Assembly (NCBI GenBank): GCA_900551945.1
Contig: URYE01000044.1
Coordinates: forward strand, 1-21,997
Length of the DNA stretch: 21,997 nt
Direction: 5' to 3'
Source of the DNA: an uncultured Eubacterium sp.
GTDB lineage: Bacteria > Bacillota > Clostridia > Lachnospirales > Lachnospiraceae
Under the pieces are notes generated by a model. It had not been told where the DNA came from. It did no database searches and saw only the letters and a list, made by a program, of their open reading frames with translations. Below are positions 15,297 through 21,997 of this stretch, in pieces (position 1 is the first letter of the stretch; each line of letters starts with the position of its first letter). The position numbers and the translations under genes were made by a program.

Positions 15297-15836
15297 TTAA
15301 AGGTTTAGCACACCAATATATGGAAGATTTCTATATCTTTGGTCAAAATCTAAACCAAAACCTATAACAAACTTATCTGGAATTGTAAAACCATTATATT
15401 CTACGTCCATCTCAACTTCTCTTCTATCCGGCTTACTAAGTAATGTGCATATCTTAAGTGATTTAGGATTTCTTGCCTGCAACATAGGTACAAGTCTTGA
15501 AAGAGTATTTCCTGAATCAATAATATCTTCAACTATAATTACATTTTCACCTTCAATACTTTCATCAAGGTCTTTTTTTATCTTAACCTCACCACTTGAT
15601 TTTGTACCACTTCCATAACTTGAAACCTGCATAAAATCAAGCATTACTGGAACTGTTATTCTCTTTGCAAGTTCACAAGTAAAGAATATGCTGCCCTTTA
15701 ATATACATATAAGCTTAACATAACTGCCTTCGTAATCTTTACTTATTTGCTCTGCAAGTTCACATACTCTCTTTTGTAAGTCTTCTTCTGGTATCATTAC
15801 ACTGATATCGTGCTTTTCCATAACTTTTTCGTTCAT
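15297..15836 (-). CDS. hpt: Hypoxanthine phosphoribosyltransferase
   Basis: This type I phosphoribosyltransferase salvages hypoxanthine, and usually guanine, with PRPP to give IMP or GMP. The PRPP-binding loop is VIIVEDIIDSGNTL, with the paired acidic residues. The active-site loop with SSYGSGT, the LKGS segment and the C-terminal FVIGFGLDFDQRYRNLPYIG are all present. Its length (179 from the ATG at 15836) fits the family. A GTG nine bases upstream (15845) is also possible, since AAAGGA is 5 bases before it, while AAAGGTGG lies before the ATG; I chose ATG. It sits between tilS and ftsH as in Bacillus, where TilS and HprT act together to activate ftsH transcription. Confidence 0.95.
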   Translation of the reverse strand: MNEKVMEKHDISVMIPEEDLQKRVCELAEQISKDYEGSYVKLICILKGSIFFTCELAKRITVPVMLDFMQVSSYGSGTKSSGEVKIKKDLDESIEGENVIIVEDIIDSGNTLSRLVPMLQARNPKSLKICTLLSKPDRREVEMDVEYNGFTIPDKFVIGFGLDFDQRYRNLPYIGVLNL

Positions 15837-15862
15837 TAATGCCACCTTTATCCTTTCATTGT

Positions 15863-17344
15863 TTATTTAACATTACAGGAAAAATGTATTGAGGCTTTTA
15901 TAATACAGCCTAAATTACTATCTATCCTTGCTGTTTCACTTCGTCTTACTGCACATATCCACAAAACTTCTGAACCTGTTGCACATAGCAATATGTTATC
16001 TCTATCTGTTGAAGGGATTTTCCTGTCAATAAGCTCTTTTTTTAACTTCTTTTTTGTTCCATCTAAATTAACTATAATATAGTCACTAGCTTGTCTTTTT
16101 CTTATCACAATATCTTGATTTAATTTATTGCAATCAAAGTAAATAGTATAACTATTATTTTGTGTTTTTTCAAGTGCTAATACCCTCTCAAATGTAATTT
16201 TCTCAATAAAAGCCTTTTCTTTGTTAGGAATATAACATTCTTCATTAATAACTGCTTCTATCTGTTCTCCAATATTTAGAGCTTTTAACTTAGAATTTTC
16301 AATACTTATAGTAATATCATTATCATTTTCAGATATATCTTGTTGCACCTTCTTATACATGATTATCTTATCATAGCTTCTCTTAGCAATAATATTATAC
16401 GGCATATCAACCATTTTACCACTCTGCATATTAACAAGGTCAACTACTGATAGAATATGCGTCTTATACACATCTTTTAAATGCCCTGCAAGCTCCCCCA
16501 TCACACGCCTTATAACATACTTAAGCAATAATGGCTCTATATCTTTACTAATATCAATATCTGCCCTTATTATATTGCCCTCATCATCATACTTTAATGT
16601 AACCTTTTTATCATAAATTACATTTGCCATTTTTGTAATAAATGTATCTGCCTCTGATATATCTTGCGCCACCGCACATATATGCTTTGGCGCTAGTTCA
16701 TTAATATTGTTTTGTACAAATGGAATAAGTGTATTTCGTATTTTATTTCTTGTATATTCGTTATCAAGGTTAGTACTATCTGTTATAAAACCTTCTCCAC
16801 ATTCTGTTAAAAATGCTTCAATTTCTCGTCTTTCTACACAAATGAGTGGTCTTATAACATTATCTCTTACAGGCTTGATTCCTGCAAGCCCTGTAAGACT
16901 GCTGCCTCGAAACATATTCATAAGTACAGTTTCAGCCTGGTCATTAATATGATGCGCAACAGCAATTCTTGTAGTATCATAGCCATATTGTGCAGCAATG
17001 GTATTAAATATTTCATACCTAGCTATACGCCCTGCCTCCTCCTCAGATAATTTTCTTTCTTTGGCTAACTTTGGAACATCTACACTTACTGCTTTAAAGT
17101 TCACATTATATTTTTCACAAAGAGCTTTTGCAAATTCTTCATCTCTTTTTGCTTCACTTCCCCTTATTCCATGATTAACATGAACTCCCGTAATTTTTAT
17201 ATTGTACTTGCCCATTCTTATTACATGAATAAGCACTATAAGCAAACATACTGAGTCTGCTCCACCTGAAATACCAACAACTACATTTTTGCAGATGTCA
17301 AACATCTTATTGTCTTTTATAAATTTATATACTTTTTCTATCAT
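15863..17344 (-). CDS. tilS: tRNA(Ile)-lysidine synthetase
   Basis: TilS adds lysine to C34 of tRNA-Ile(CAU), using ATP, so that it reads AUA instead of AUG; it is essential in most bacteria. The PP-loop ATP-binding motif is GISGGADS (24-31). VHVNHGIRGSEAKRDEEF and VAHHINDQAETVLMNMFRGS follow, and the mid-region and the C-terminal TilS domain (RKRQASDYIIV, KKLKKELIDRKIPSTDRD) are present. The length is 493 residues from ATG 17344, giving the usual N-terminus MIEKVYKFIKDN. That ATG has no clear Shine-Dalgarno and lies 17 bases beyond the spoIIE stop, so translation probably depends on coupling. A TTG start at 17380, overlapping spoIIE with AGGA upstream, is the alternative. Downstream are hpt and ftsH. 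Confidence 0.94.
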   Translation of the reverse strand: MIEKVYKFIKDNKMFDICKNVVVGISGGADSVCLLIVLIHVIRMGKYNIKITGVHVNHGIRGSEAKRDEEFAKALCEKYNVNFKAVSVDVPKLAKERKLSEEEAGRIARYEIFNTIAAQYGYDTTRIAVAHHINDQAETVLMNMFRGSSLTGLAGIKPVRDNVIRPLICVERREIEAFLTECGEGFITDSTNLDNEYTRNKIRNTLIPFVQNNINELAPKHICAVAQDISEADTFITKMANVIYDKKVTLKYDDEGNIIRADIDISKDIEPLLLKYVIRRVMGELAGHLKDVYKTHILSVVDLVNMQSGKMVDMPYNIIAKRSYDKIIMYKKVQQDISENDNDITISIENSKLKALNIGEQIEAVINEECYIPNKEKAFIEKITFERVLALEKTQNNSYTIYFDCNKLNQDIVIRKRQASDYIIVNLDGTKKKLKKELIDRKIPSTDRDNILLCATGSEVLWICAVRRSETARIDSNLGCIIKASIHFSCNVK

Positions 17345-17360
17345 AAGAATAATTATATTA

Positions 17361-18488
17361 TCATTTTTTACTTGTGTCAAACAGTCCTATAACCATAACG
17401 GTGCAATCATCTGATGGAGTATTGTTGTTACATTTCAATGAATTGTGAAGAATTGCTTTAGCCATAGCATTTGGCTCTTTTAATTTTATAGAATTAATAA
17501 TGTCAACCATCTGTTCTTCTTTGTTGACACACGGAAGATTGTCAAGAATACCATCACTTATCATAACAACATAATCGCCATCATATAACTTCTTAGTAGT
17601 ACAATCGTAGTCAACTTTTTCAAGCACTCCTATTGGAAGTGTCGTTGACTTTATAATCTCAACACAAGACTCTCTTTTTATAAATGTTGATACAGCCCCT
17701 AGTTTAATACAGTGCATATACGCTGTTTGACAGTCTATAATACTCATATCTACTGTAACAGGATTGCCCATACCACCCCCTGCAATGTAAGCAGAATTTA
17801 CAAGCTCTAATGCCGCTTTTTCATTAAAGCCTGCTTCGATACAATTTTCAATAAGTTCAATAACCATACGGCTTTCTACAAAAGCTCGCTTGCCAACTCC
17901 CATACCATCAGCAATTGCGGCAATTACTTTTCCACAGTCTAAATGTGACATAAGAAAATTATCACCATTAAAATGGTCTTTTCCCTTATTCATTCTTGAT
18001 ATTCCTGATAGTATTCTAAACCTATCTTCTTCTAAAAATACATATTGATGAAATTCCTCATTAATAATCATTCTATTCATGTTGTCGCTATAATATATAC
18101 TTCCTGTGCAGTCTGATATAGTTCTTAATAGCCTTCTTAATGTTACACAACCTTTTCCAATTGTTCTTGCCATTAAGATTATCTGATATTTACCGTTGTT
18201 CCTTTTGATAAATTCAATATTTTTTATTCTTATGCCATTAATAATACATCTTGCCTTAAGTTCTTTTACAAAGCCCTTATCCGCCTTTTTTACACATACT
18301 CTCATATTGGCCGATTGAATTGTCATACATTCTTCCAATACATCAGCAACTAAAAAAAGCTGTCTGGAAATACCTGACTTTTCAGAAGCACTGTTATACG
18401 CCTCACCTAGCCTTCTGAATGTCTTGGCTGTTTCCTCCAGCTTTGTAACTGAATATGTAGTAACATAATCCTGCACATTATCACTCAT
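17361..18488 (-). CDS. spoIIE: SpoIIE-type PP2C phosphatase lacking the membrane and FtsZ-binding regions
   Basis: SpoIIE dephosphorylates SpoIIAA in the forespore to release sigma-F, and also helps polar division through FtsZ. The catalytic PP2C domain is complete, with GDNF (Asp176), AAIADGMGVGKRA (Asp194), GAVSTFIKR, LPIGVL, MISDGI (Asp312) and SDDCTVMV (Asp360/361). About 160 residues before it match the SpoIIE regulatory segment. Ordinary SpoIIE is around 800 residues with about ten N-terminal membrane spans; this protein is 375 residues from ATG 18488 and has none. Only 116 bases separate it from divIC, so the missing part is not in another frame here. ATG is chosen for the GGAG 5 bases upstream; a TTG at 18536 would add 16 residues. 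The position before tilS matches Bacillus spoIIE. Confidence 0.85.
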   Translation of the reverse strand: MSDNVQDYVTTYSVTKLEETAKTFRRLGEAYNSASEKSGISRQLFLVADVLEECMTIQSANMRVCVKKADKGFVKELKARCIINGIRIKNIEFIKRNNGKYQIILMARTIGKGCVTLRRLLRTISDCTGSIYYSDNMNRMIINEEFHQYVFLEEDRFRILSGISRMNKGKDHFNGDNFLMSHLDCGKVIAAIADGMGVGKRAFVESRMVIELIENCIEAGFNEKAALELVNSAYIAGGGMGNPVTVDMSIIDCQTAYMHCIKLGAVSTFIKRESCVEIIKSTTLPIGVLEKVDYDCTTKKLYDGDYVVMISDGILDNLPCVNKEEQMVDIINSIKLKEPNAMAKAILHNSLKCNNNTPSDDCTVMVIGLFDTSKK

Positions 18489-18604
18489 ACTGACTCCATT
18501 TCTGCCATAAGATATGCAAATACTTGTTTTATGCAATTTATTCGCACCTATCAGTATAAAACATGTTTTGTAAAAAAAATGTCACTCTATGCAATTATAA
18601 TAAT

Positions 18605-18934
18605 TTACTTATTTTCTGGTCTAAATACAAGTTCATCCGGATATATAAGTCCAAACTTGTCCTTTGCCATATCCTCAACAAATTTCTTTGTTTGTATGTA
18701 CTTTTTGTATTCTTCAAGGTCTTTAGTTCTTTGTTGCTGTTCCTCCAATTGTGCTTGAAGGTCGGCTTTTGTCTGTTCGTTTATGTCATATTGATTTTGA
18801 AGTGATGCTTTATTTATGTACATTACAACTCCAATTACTATTACAAGTAAAAATGCAAGCACCAACCCCATAATTGCAGAACGTCTTTGTCTTTTTAGAC
18901 GCATTGCGTGTTCTCTTCTTGTTTCATATTTCAT
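18605..18934 (-). CDS. divIC: Septum formation protein DivIC (FtsB family)
   Basis: DivIC is a bitopic division protein that works with FtsL and DivIB/FtsQ to activate septal cell-wall synthesis. The 109 residues show a basic cytoplasmic tail (RREHAMRLKRQRR), a single membrane span (about 20-40) and an extracytoplasmic coiled coil rich in Gln/Glu (about 45-80). The closing motif FVEDMAKDKFGLIYPDELVF is characteristic of DivIC/FtsB, where the A-R/K-x-x-x-G-x-x-x-P-x-E segment is conserved. It overlaps yabQ by 4 bases, in the standard yabP-yabQ-divIC order. The assignment rests on both motif and position. Confidence 0.9.
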   Translation of the reverse strand: MKYETRREHAMRLKRQRRSAIMGLVLAFLLVIVIGVVMYINKASLQNQYDINEQTKADLQAQLEEQQQRTKDLEEYKKYIQTKKFVEDMAKDKFGLIYPDELVFRPENK

Positions 18935-19356
18935 AAAATATCTTCCTTTTTTTTAACTGACCTATGTGATTTTAATTTTGTTGAAAAATACTTAACTTTT
19001 ATTATAATAAATCTTATAAGTGTTTTCAATGGCTTTAATACAAGTTGTAATATAAATGTAGTGTATTTTACAAACAACTTTCCAACGGAATATCTATAAA
19101 TAAATGCTCCTGCTATAAATCCACCTGTAACAAAACCTCTAATAATACCATTGTTAAGCTCATATATAATACTAAATGCTGTAATCGCAACATTTATCCA
19201 ATATATAATATCTTCAACAGATATAGTCCATACTCTCTTATGTTTTACAATTCTTCTAAATACCCTAATACAATCATATTCAAAAGCTAACACCATGCCC
19301 CAAAAGAGCGATAAAATAAGAGTCATGCCCTCAACACCAATGGATTTATTTATCAT
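18931..19356 (-). CDS. yabQ: Spore cortex biosynthesis protein YabQ
   Basis: YabQ is a membrane protein of the mother cell needed for spore cortex formation in Bacillus. The 141 residues include about four hydrophobic segments (around 11-28, 48-65, 72-90 and 95-116) and a basic C-terminus (KLKSHRSVKKKE). The N-terminal SLFWGMVLAFEYDCIRVFRR segment matches the usual G-x-x-x-x-x-x-Y-D-x-x-R pattern. It overlaps yabP by ATGA and divIC by 4 bases, so the three are translationally coupled. The length is normal, unlike the shortened spoIIE downstream. Confidence 0.88.
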   Translation of the reverse strand: MINKSIGVEGMTLILSLFWGMVLAFEYDCIRVFRRIVKHKRVWTISVEDIIYWINVAITAFSIIYELNNGIIRGFVTGGFIAGAFIYRYSVGKLFVKYTTFILQLVLKPLKTLIRFIIIKVKYFSTKLKSHRSVKKKEDIL

Positions 19357-19640
19357 TTAAACAATCTTCCCATAAATGTTTCATTTTTCTTAGCAATTCC
19401 TTGCGACTGCGAATACACTAAAGACTCAACCTTACCGTCAATATCAAGCTCTCCTTTTTCCACAGAAAGCCTATTCACATGAAGGTCACTCCCTTTTATC
19501 GTCATAAGTCCATATTCTGTTTCCAATACAACTTTATTAAGGTCAAAAGAAATAACATCTGTAATTCCAGTAAGCTCCATTCTTTTCCTATCTGTCAAAA
19601 ACACCCTATGCGACATCTTTTGGTGCATTTTCTCGTCCAT
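19353..19640 (-). CDS. yabP: Sporulation protein YabP
   Basis: YabP, a YabP/YqfC-family protein, is made under sigma-E in Bacillus and is linked to cortex formation with YabQ. The 95 residues are typical. SHRVFLTDRKRMELTGITDV is followed by FDLNKVVLETEYGLMTIKG and SDLHVNRLSVEKGELDIDG, which match the family's core. No membrane span or signal peptide is seen. The ATG at 19640 has a GGGGGTG Shine-Dalgarno. The 125 bases upstream, up to rqcP, contain no terminator or sigma-E promoter that I can call with confidence. Confidence 0.92.
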   Translation of the reverse strand: MDEKMHQKMSHRVFLTDRKRMELTGITDVISFDLNKVVLETEYGLMTIKGSDLHVNRLSVEKGELDIDGKVESLVYSQSQGIAKKNETFMGRLFK

Positions 19641-19765
19641 GCAAACACCCCCATATAAAAAACACTCTCCGCAAGCTTCTCAAGTTATTGTGACAGTTTT
19701 CATACTATTTTCTATATATCACTCCACAATTAATATATGCCGCACCCAATATTTTAATGTATATT

Positions 19766-20005
19766 CTAAATATATTCAAACATATCTGCCGCTTCTTCTT
19801 TTTTGACTGTATCCTTAACTTCTGTAACCCTAACCTTTACAGACTTATTACCAAATTCAATTTCTATAACATCGCCCTTTTTAACGTCAACAGATGCCTT
19901 AGCAACCTTGTCATTTATTTTCACACGACCTGCATCACAAGCATCATTTGCAACAGTTCTTCTCTTAATTAATCTTGAAACCTTTAAATACTTATCTAAT
20001 CTCAT
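19766..20005 (-). CDS. rqcP: S4-domain RNA-binding protein RqcP (YabO)
   Basis: The 79-residue protein is an Hsp15-type S4 protein. In Bacillus, RqcP binds the 50S subunit with RqcH and drives addition of alanine tails to stalled nascent chains. The S4 motif is at the start, [20 protein letters not shown], followed by [20 protein letters not shown]. The start is the ATG at 20005, chosen because AAGGAG precedes it; the frame is open 23 codons further but lacks family features there. The location between mazG/hup and yabP is the conserved Firmicutes position. Its promoter is at 20045-20074. Confidence 0.93.
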   Translation of the reverse strand: MRLDKYLKVSRLIKRRTVANDACDAGRVKINDKVAKASVDVKKGDVIEIEFGNKSVKVRVTEVKDTVKKEEAADMFEYI

Positions 20006-20044
20006 AATAAATTCTCCTTGTTTGGTTTTTATAATTTTAGTAAG

Positions 20045-20074
20045 ATTATAGCATAATGAAAAAAGCTGCCGCAA
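20045..20074 (-). promoter_or_regulatory. Promoter of rqcP, overlapping a repeat arm
   Basis: A perfect -10, TATAAT (20045-20050), and a TTGCGG -35 (20069-20074) are 18 bases apart on the minus strand. The -35 falls inside one arm of the palindromic repeat at 20064-20147, so the repeat seems to supply part of this promoter. Confidence 0.5.
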
Positions 20075-20147
20075 TAAAAATCTTCTACAAAATATAGATA
20101 ATTAAGCATTATTCTATATATTGTGTTGATTTTTTAATGCGACAGCC
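20064..20147. repeat. Long imperfect palindrome, copy B; probable hup terminator
   Basis: AGCTGCCGCAATAAAAA...ACAAAATATAGA (20064-20098) pairs imperfectly with TCTATATATTGTG...TTAATGCGACAGCCC (20113-20147). The second arm, read in reverse complement, begins GGGCTGTCGCATTAA and closely matches the arm of copy A at 4162-4203. The element lies between hup and rqcP and probably ends the hup transcript. A small GTATCT/AGATAC hairpin (20158-20173) lies between it and the hup stop. Confidence 0.75.
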
Positions 20148-20203
20148 CTAAATATTAGTATCTTTATAGATACCTGACTGTTATCATATTAACTAATAAT
20201 TAA

Positions 20204-20479
20204 TTATGCGTTCACAGCATCCTTTAATGCCTTACCAGCCTTGAACTTAGGAGCTTTAGAAGCAGGAATTTGAATTGCTGCACCTGTCTGTGGGTTCTTT
20301 CCTGTTCTAGCTGCTCTTTCGCTAACTTCAAAAGTACCAAAACCAACTAACTGGATTTTTCCGCCATTCTTTAATTCTTCGCTAACAACATCGATAAATG
20401 CCTTTAATGCCTTTTCGCTATCCTTCTTAGATAATTCTGCCTTTTCAGCCATTGCTGCTACTAATTCTGTCTTATTCAT
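20204..20479 (-). CDS. hup: DNA-binding protein HU
   Basis: HU is a nucleoid protein that binds and bends DNA as a dimer. The 91 residues contain [20 protein letters not shown], the family signature [20 protein letters not shown] on the DNA-binding arm, and the conserved Pro at the arm tip ([12 protein letters not shown]). The ATG at 20479 has a GAGGAG Shine-Dalgarno; the open frame upstream is not HU-like. A consensus promoter (20535-20563) starts a separate transcript, fitting the high expression of HU. The repeat at 20064-20147 terminates it. An HU gene between mazG and rqcP is a known arrangement in Clostridia. Confidence 0.96.
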   Translation of the reverse strand: MNKTELVAAMAEKAELSKKDSEKALKAFIDVVSEELKNGGKIQLVGFGTFEVSERAARTGKNPQTGAAIQIPASKAPKFKAGKALKDAVNA

Positions 20480-20534
20480 GTAAATTTCTCTCCTCAACAG
20501 GTATATTTTTCTATTGGATTTCCCCAACAAATCA

Positions 20535-20563
20535 TTTATAAACTGTTTTACAGCTTTTGTCAA
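20535..20563 (-). promoter_or_regulatory. Strong sigma-A promoter of hup
   Basis: TTGACA (20558-20563, full consensus) and TATAAA (20535-20540) are exactly 17 bases apart on the minus strand. The leader is about 50 bases long. Confidence 0.8.
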
Positions 20564-20620
20564 TACAAACTGCCATTTTTTAAGTGTTTGTGTGGTTTTT
20601 TCTATAATTTTTCACATAAA

Positions 20621-21112
20621 CTATAGATTTTGTACACTTTTTCTTTTCATTTCTATTAGTTCCTTTGAAATTTTTCCAGCACTGTATGCGCTTTCATACT
20701 CTTGTAACTTATCTAGCTTTTCTTTTTTCTTGACAGCTTTCCAGATACTAAGACCTTCTTCTATATCCAGTTTTTTAACTTCTTCCTGCGTAAACACATT
20801 TGGGTGTCTTCTTACAAGCTTTTTACCTAATTCATCTATTACATCATTAAGAGTAAACTCATCTTTCTCCTTTGCAATTTCAGAATACATAAGCACTTGC
20901 AACAAAAGGTCACCTAATTCTTCTTTTAGGTTAATATAATCGTTGTTATCTACAGCTTCAACTACTTCTTGTGCTTCATCTGTAACACATTTTTTCATAG
21001 TTTCATAAGTCTGTACGCTATCCCAAGGACAACCATCAGGCTGCCTTAACTTATGAACTATATCTAATACATCTTTAAAATTGTACTTTTCTTTTATAAA
21101 TTCTTCGTTCAT
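20621..21112 (-). CDS. mazG: MazG-family nucleotide pyrophosphohydrolase
   Basis: MazG enzymes hydrolyse NTPs or dNTPs, including non-canonical ones, to monophosphate and pyrophosphate. From ATG 21112 the protein has 163 residues and a single domain. GCPWDSVQTYETMKKC (27-42) is followed by DEAQEVVEA with Glu46 and Glu49, then LKEELGDLLLQV with Glu65 and Asp68, and RRHPNVF (101-107). Together these give the metal-binding E-x2-E...E-x2-D set. Bacillus YabN at this locus also carries an N-terminal tetrapyrrole-methylase domain, which is absent here. The frame extends to a TTG at 21154, but that stretch lacks family features and a Shine-Dalgarno. spoVT lies just upstream. Confidence 0.92.
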   Translation of the reverse strand: MNEEFIKEKYNFKDVLDIVHKLRQPDGCPWDSVQTYETMKKCVTDEAQEVVEAVDNNDYINLKEELGDLLLQVLMYSEIAKEKDEFTLNDVIDELGKKLVRRHPNVFTQEEVKKLDIEEGLSIWKAVKKKEKLDKLQEYESAYSAGKISKELIEMKRKSVQNL

Positions 21113-21159
21113 CTGTATACTTTCCGCCTTTTTACATTTTATACAAAAATCCAAAAATT

Positions 21160-21714
21160 TTATGCCTGCATTTGCTTGCCTATAAAGTCTGCTGCACTTA
21201 CTACAAGCATTTTCTCAGAATTAGTATACTTTTGTTTTTCATCTTTTGCAAGCATTACTACTGCGCCAAGTGCGTCACCTTCACTTATTATAGGACATAG
21301 AGCTTGTGCAAATATTTGTAAATGTATATCTTTATCTTCTACAATATTTATGCCACCCCTTGAGCTGTCATTTGCAACAACGGGAGTTCTTTGTTCTATA
21401 AATTCTTCAAGCTCCTTTGTTATTGGTTTTGATATAAGCTCTTTTTTTAAATTTCCCGTTGCTGCAATTATCTGCTCTCTATCAGTAATACAAACTATCT
21501 GCCCCGTAGTTGACGCAAGCGAGTCTGCATAATCTTTTGCAAATTCAACCATTTCTCCAACTGGTGAATATTTTTTTAGTACTATTTCACCTGTTTTTTC
21601 TGTATATATTTCAAGTGGGTCTGTTTCTCTTATTCTTAATGTTCTTCGTATTTCCTTTGGAATGACAATTCGCCCTAAATCGTCAATACGACGTACTATC
21701 CCTGTAGCTTTCAT
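21160..21714 (-). CDS. spoVT: Stage V sporulation protein T
   Basis: SpoVT is an AbrB-type regulator active in the forespore under sigma-G, where it tunes late sporulation and germination genes. The 184 residues comprise the swapped-hairpin DNA-binding domain (1-50, MKATGIVRRIDDLGRIVIPK and IRRTLRIRETDPLEIY) and a GAF-type C-terminal domain (about 55-180). The length is normal. In non-sporulating relatives it may have other roles. The ATG at 21714 has only a weak Shine-Dalgarno-like GGAA, and about ten bases upstream begins what looks like the right end of a TnpB element. The native promoter has therefore probably been separated from the gene or replaced. Confidence 0.95.
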   Translation of the reverse strand: MKATGIVRRIDDLGRIVIPKEIRRTLRIRETDPLEIYTEKTGEIVLKKYSPVGEMVEFAKDYADSLASTTGQIVCITDREQIIAATGNLKKELISKPITKELEEFIEQRTPVVANDSSRGGINIVEDKDIHLQIFAQALCPIISEGDALGAVVMLAKDEKQKYTNSEKMLVVSAADFIGKQMQA

Positions 21715-21721
21715 AATATTT

Positions 21722-21893
21722 CCGTTACTGAAAACTTATAAAAAGTTATAAACTTTTATGTTTCATTCCTATTTCATCGTGTATGCTTTTGTACTAAATA
21801 AATTTAGTTACTACTTACAGTTCCTTGTACACTCCATAGGCGTAAATTCCGAACTAACGTATTCGTACACATCTGTATTAACTTTTTCGTGTT
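21722..21893 (-). mobile_element. Right end of a TnpB element; probable omegaRNA-coding region
   Basis: Downstream of the tnpB stop are about 170 non-coding bases running up to spoVT. In IS605/IS1341-type elements this segment encodes the omegaRNA scaffold that ends at the right end, with the guide taken from flanking host DNA. Here it holds inverted repeats, CTAAAT/ATTTAG and TTATAA/TTATAA (21736-21751), then TTTTCAGTAACGG just before spoVT. I infer the right end lies near 21720-21724; the exact base is unknown. Confidence 0.5.
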
Positions 21894-21997
21894 TTATACA
21901 GATATTTTCATCTCTCCATAATTTTTAAGATTTATCGCTGCTTGATAATCTCTATCAATTACATTTCCACATTCACATCTGTAAATACGGTCTGATA
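21894..21997 (-). CDS. tnpB: IS200/IS605-family TnpB, C-terminal end, start lies beyond the window
   Basis: Reading in from the window edge on the minus strand gives SDRIYRCECGNVIDRDYQAA then INLKNYGEMKISV and a TAA at 21894-21896. CxC followed by G-x-x-x-D-R-D-x-x-A-A-x-N is the end of the TnpB zinc ribbon and the last RuvC acidic residue (the D of DRDYQAA, usually written DRDxNAA). So at least the C-terminus is intact. The upstream part, including any tnpA, is outside. It has the same orientation as the tnpB at 1-410 and may be another copy of the same family, but the visible parts do not overlap and cannot be compared. Confidence 0.85.
   Translation of the reverse strand, partial: SDRIYRCECGNVIDRDYQAAINLKNYGEMKISV

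Noticed and set aside
17344..17380. Overlap of tilS with spoIIE from a TTG start
   Set aside because: Possible, but the ATG at 17344 gives the N-terminus usual for TilS, so the overlap is not claimed.
20514..20939. Plus-strand frame of 141 codons
   Set aside because: It runs antisense to mazG and the hup promoter, with Phe/Ser-rich composition typical of shadow frames.

Overview
The window looks like a low-GC Clostridia chromosome, most likely Lachnospiraceae. The reasons are AT-rich intergenic DNA, Firmicutes-type Shine-Dalgarno sequences and promoters, a DUF4869 gene, a diguanylate cyclase next to nth, and the conserved Firmicutes cluster spoVT-mazG-hup-rqcP-yabP-yabQ-divIC-spoIIE-tilS-hpt-ftsH. 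Species cannot be named from this sequence alone. Nearly everything is on the minus strand; only one small gene (3557-4153) is on the plus strand.

Layout from low to high coordinates. (1) 1-560: the 5' part of an IS200/IS605-family tnpB with its hairpin left end. (2) 712-3497: a tightly overlapping operon of a small membrane peptide, an AIR-synthase/HypE-like protein, an Lrp/AsnC regulator and a class I/II aminotransferase, diverging from the plus-strand gene. (3) 4162-4268: a long imperfect palindrome between convergent genes. (4) 4302-7421: a DnaQ-like exonuclease, endonuclease III and a GGDEF protein, probably one transcript. (5) 7657-8779: tRNA-Gly(TCC) and tRNA-Phe(GAA), each with its own consensus-like promoter and a similar leader hairpin, around a shortened DUF4869 gene. 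(6) 8871-12865: trmD behind a membrane-anchored SGNH protein and a cytoplasmic GH13 neopullulanase-type enzyme. (7) 12866-13390: a 525-base gap with a structured, possibly sRNA-encoding element ending in a strong terminator. (8) 13391-21714: the division/sporulation/tRNA-modification cluster. (9) 21722-21997: the 3' end of another tnpB, whose right end (probable omegaRNA region) runs almost to the spoVT start codon.

The points most worth a second look are these. SpoIIE has only its soluble regulatory and phosphatase part, with no membrane or FtsZ-binding region. The SGNH protein keeps its GDS serine block but has lost both the Asp and the His of the usual DxxH block. A candidate minus-strand small RNA has two C-rich loops. 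A dispersed palindromic repeat family occurs at 4162-4268 and 20064-20147. A TnpB element abuts spoVT. Two tRNA leaders share a hairpin. The DUF4869 gene seems to carry an in-frame N-terminal deletion. No CRISPR array, prophage or obvious defence island is present. All identifications come from reading motifs and from memory of the families; no database search was run.
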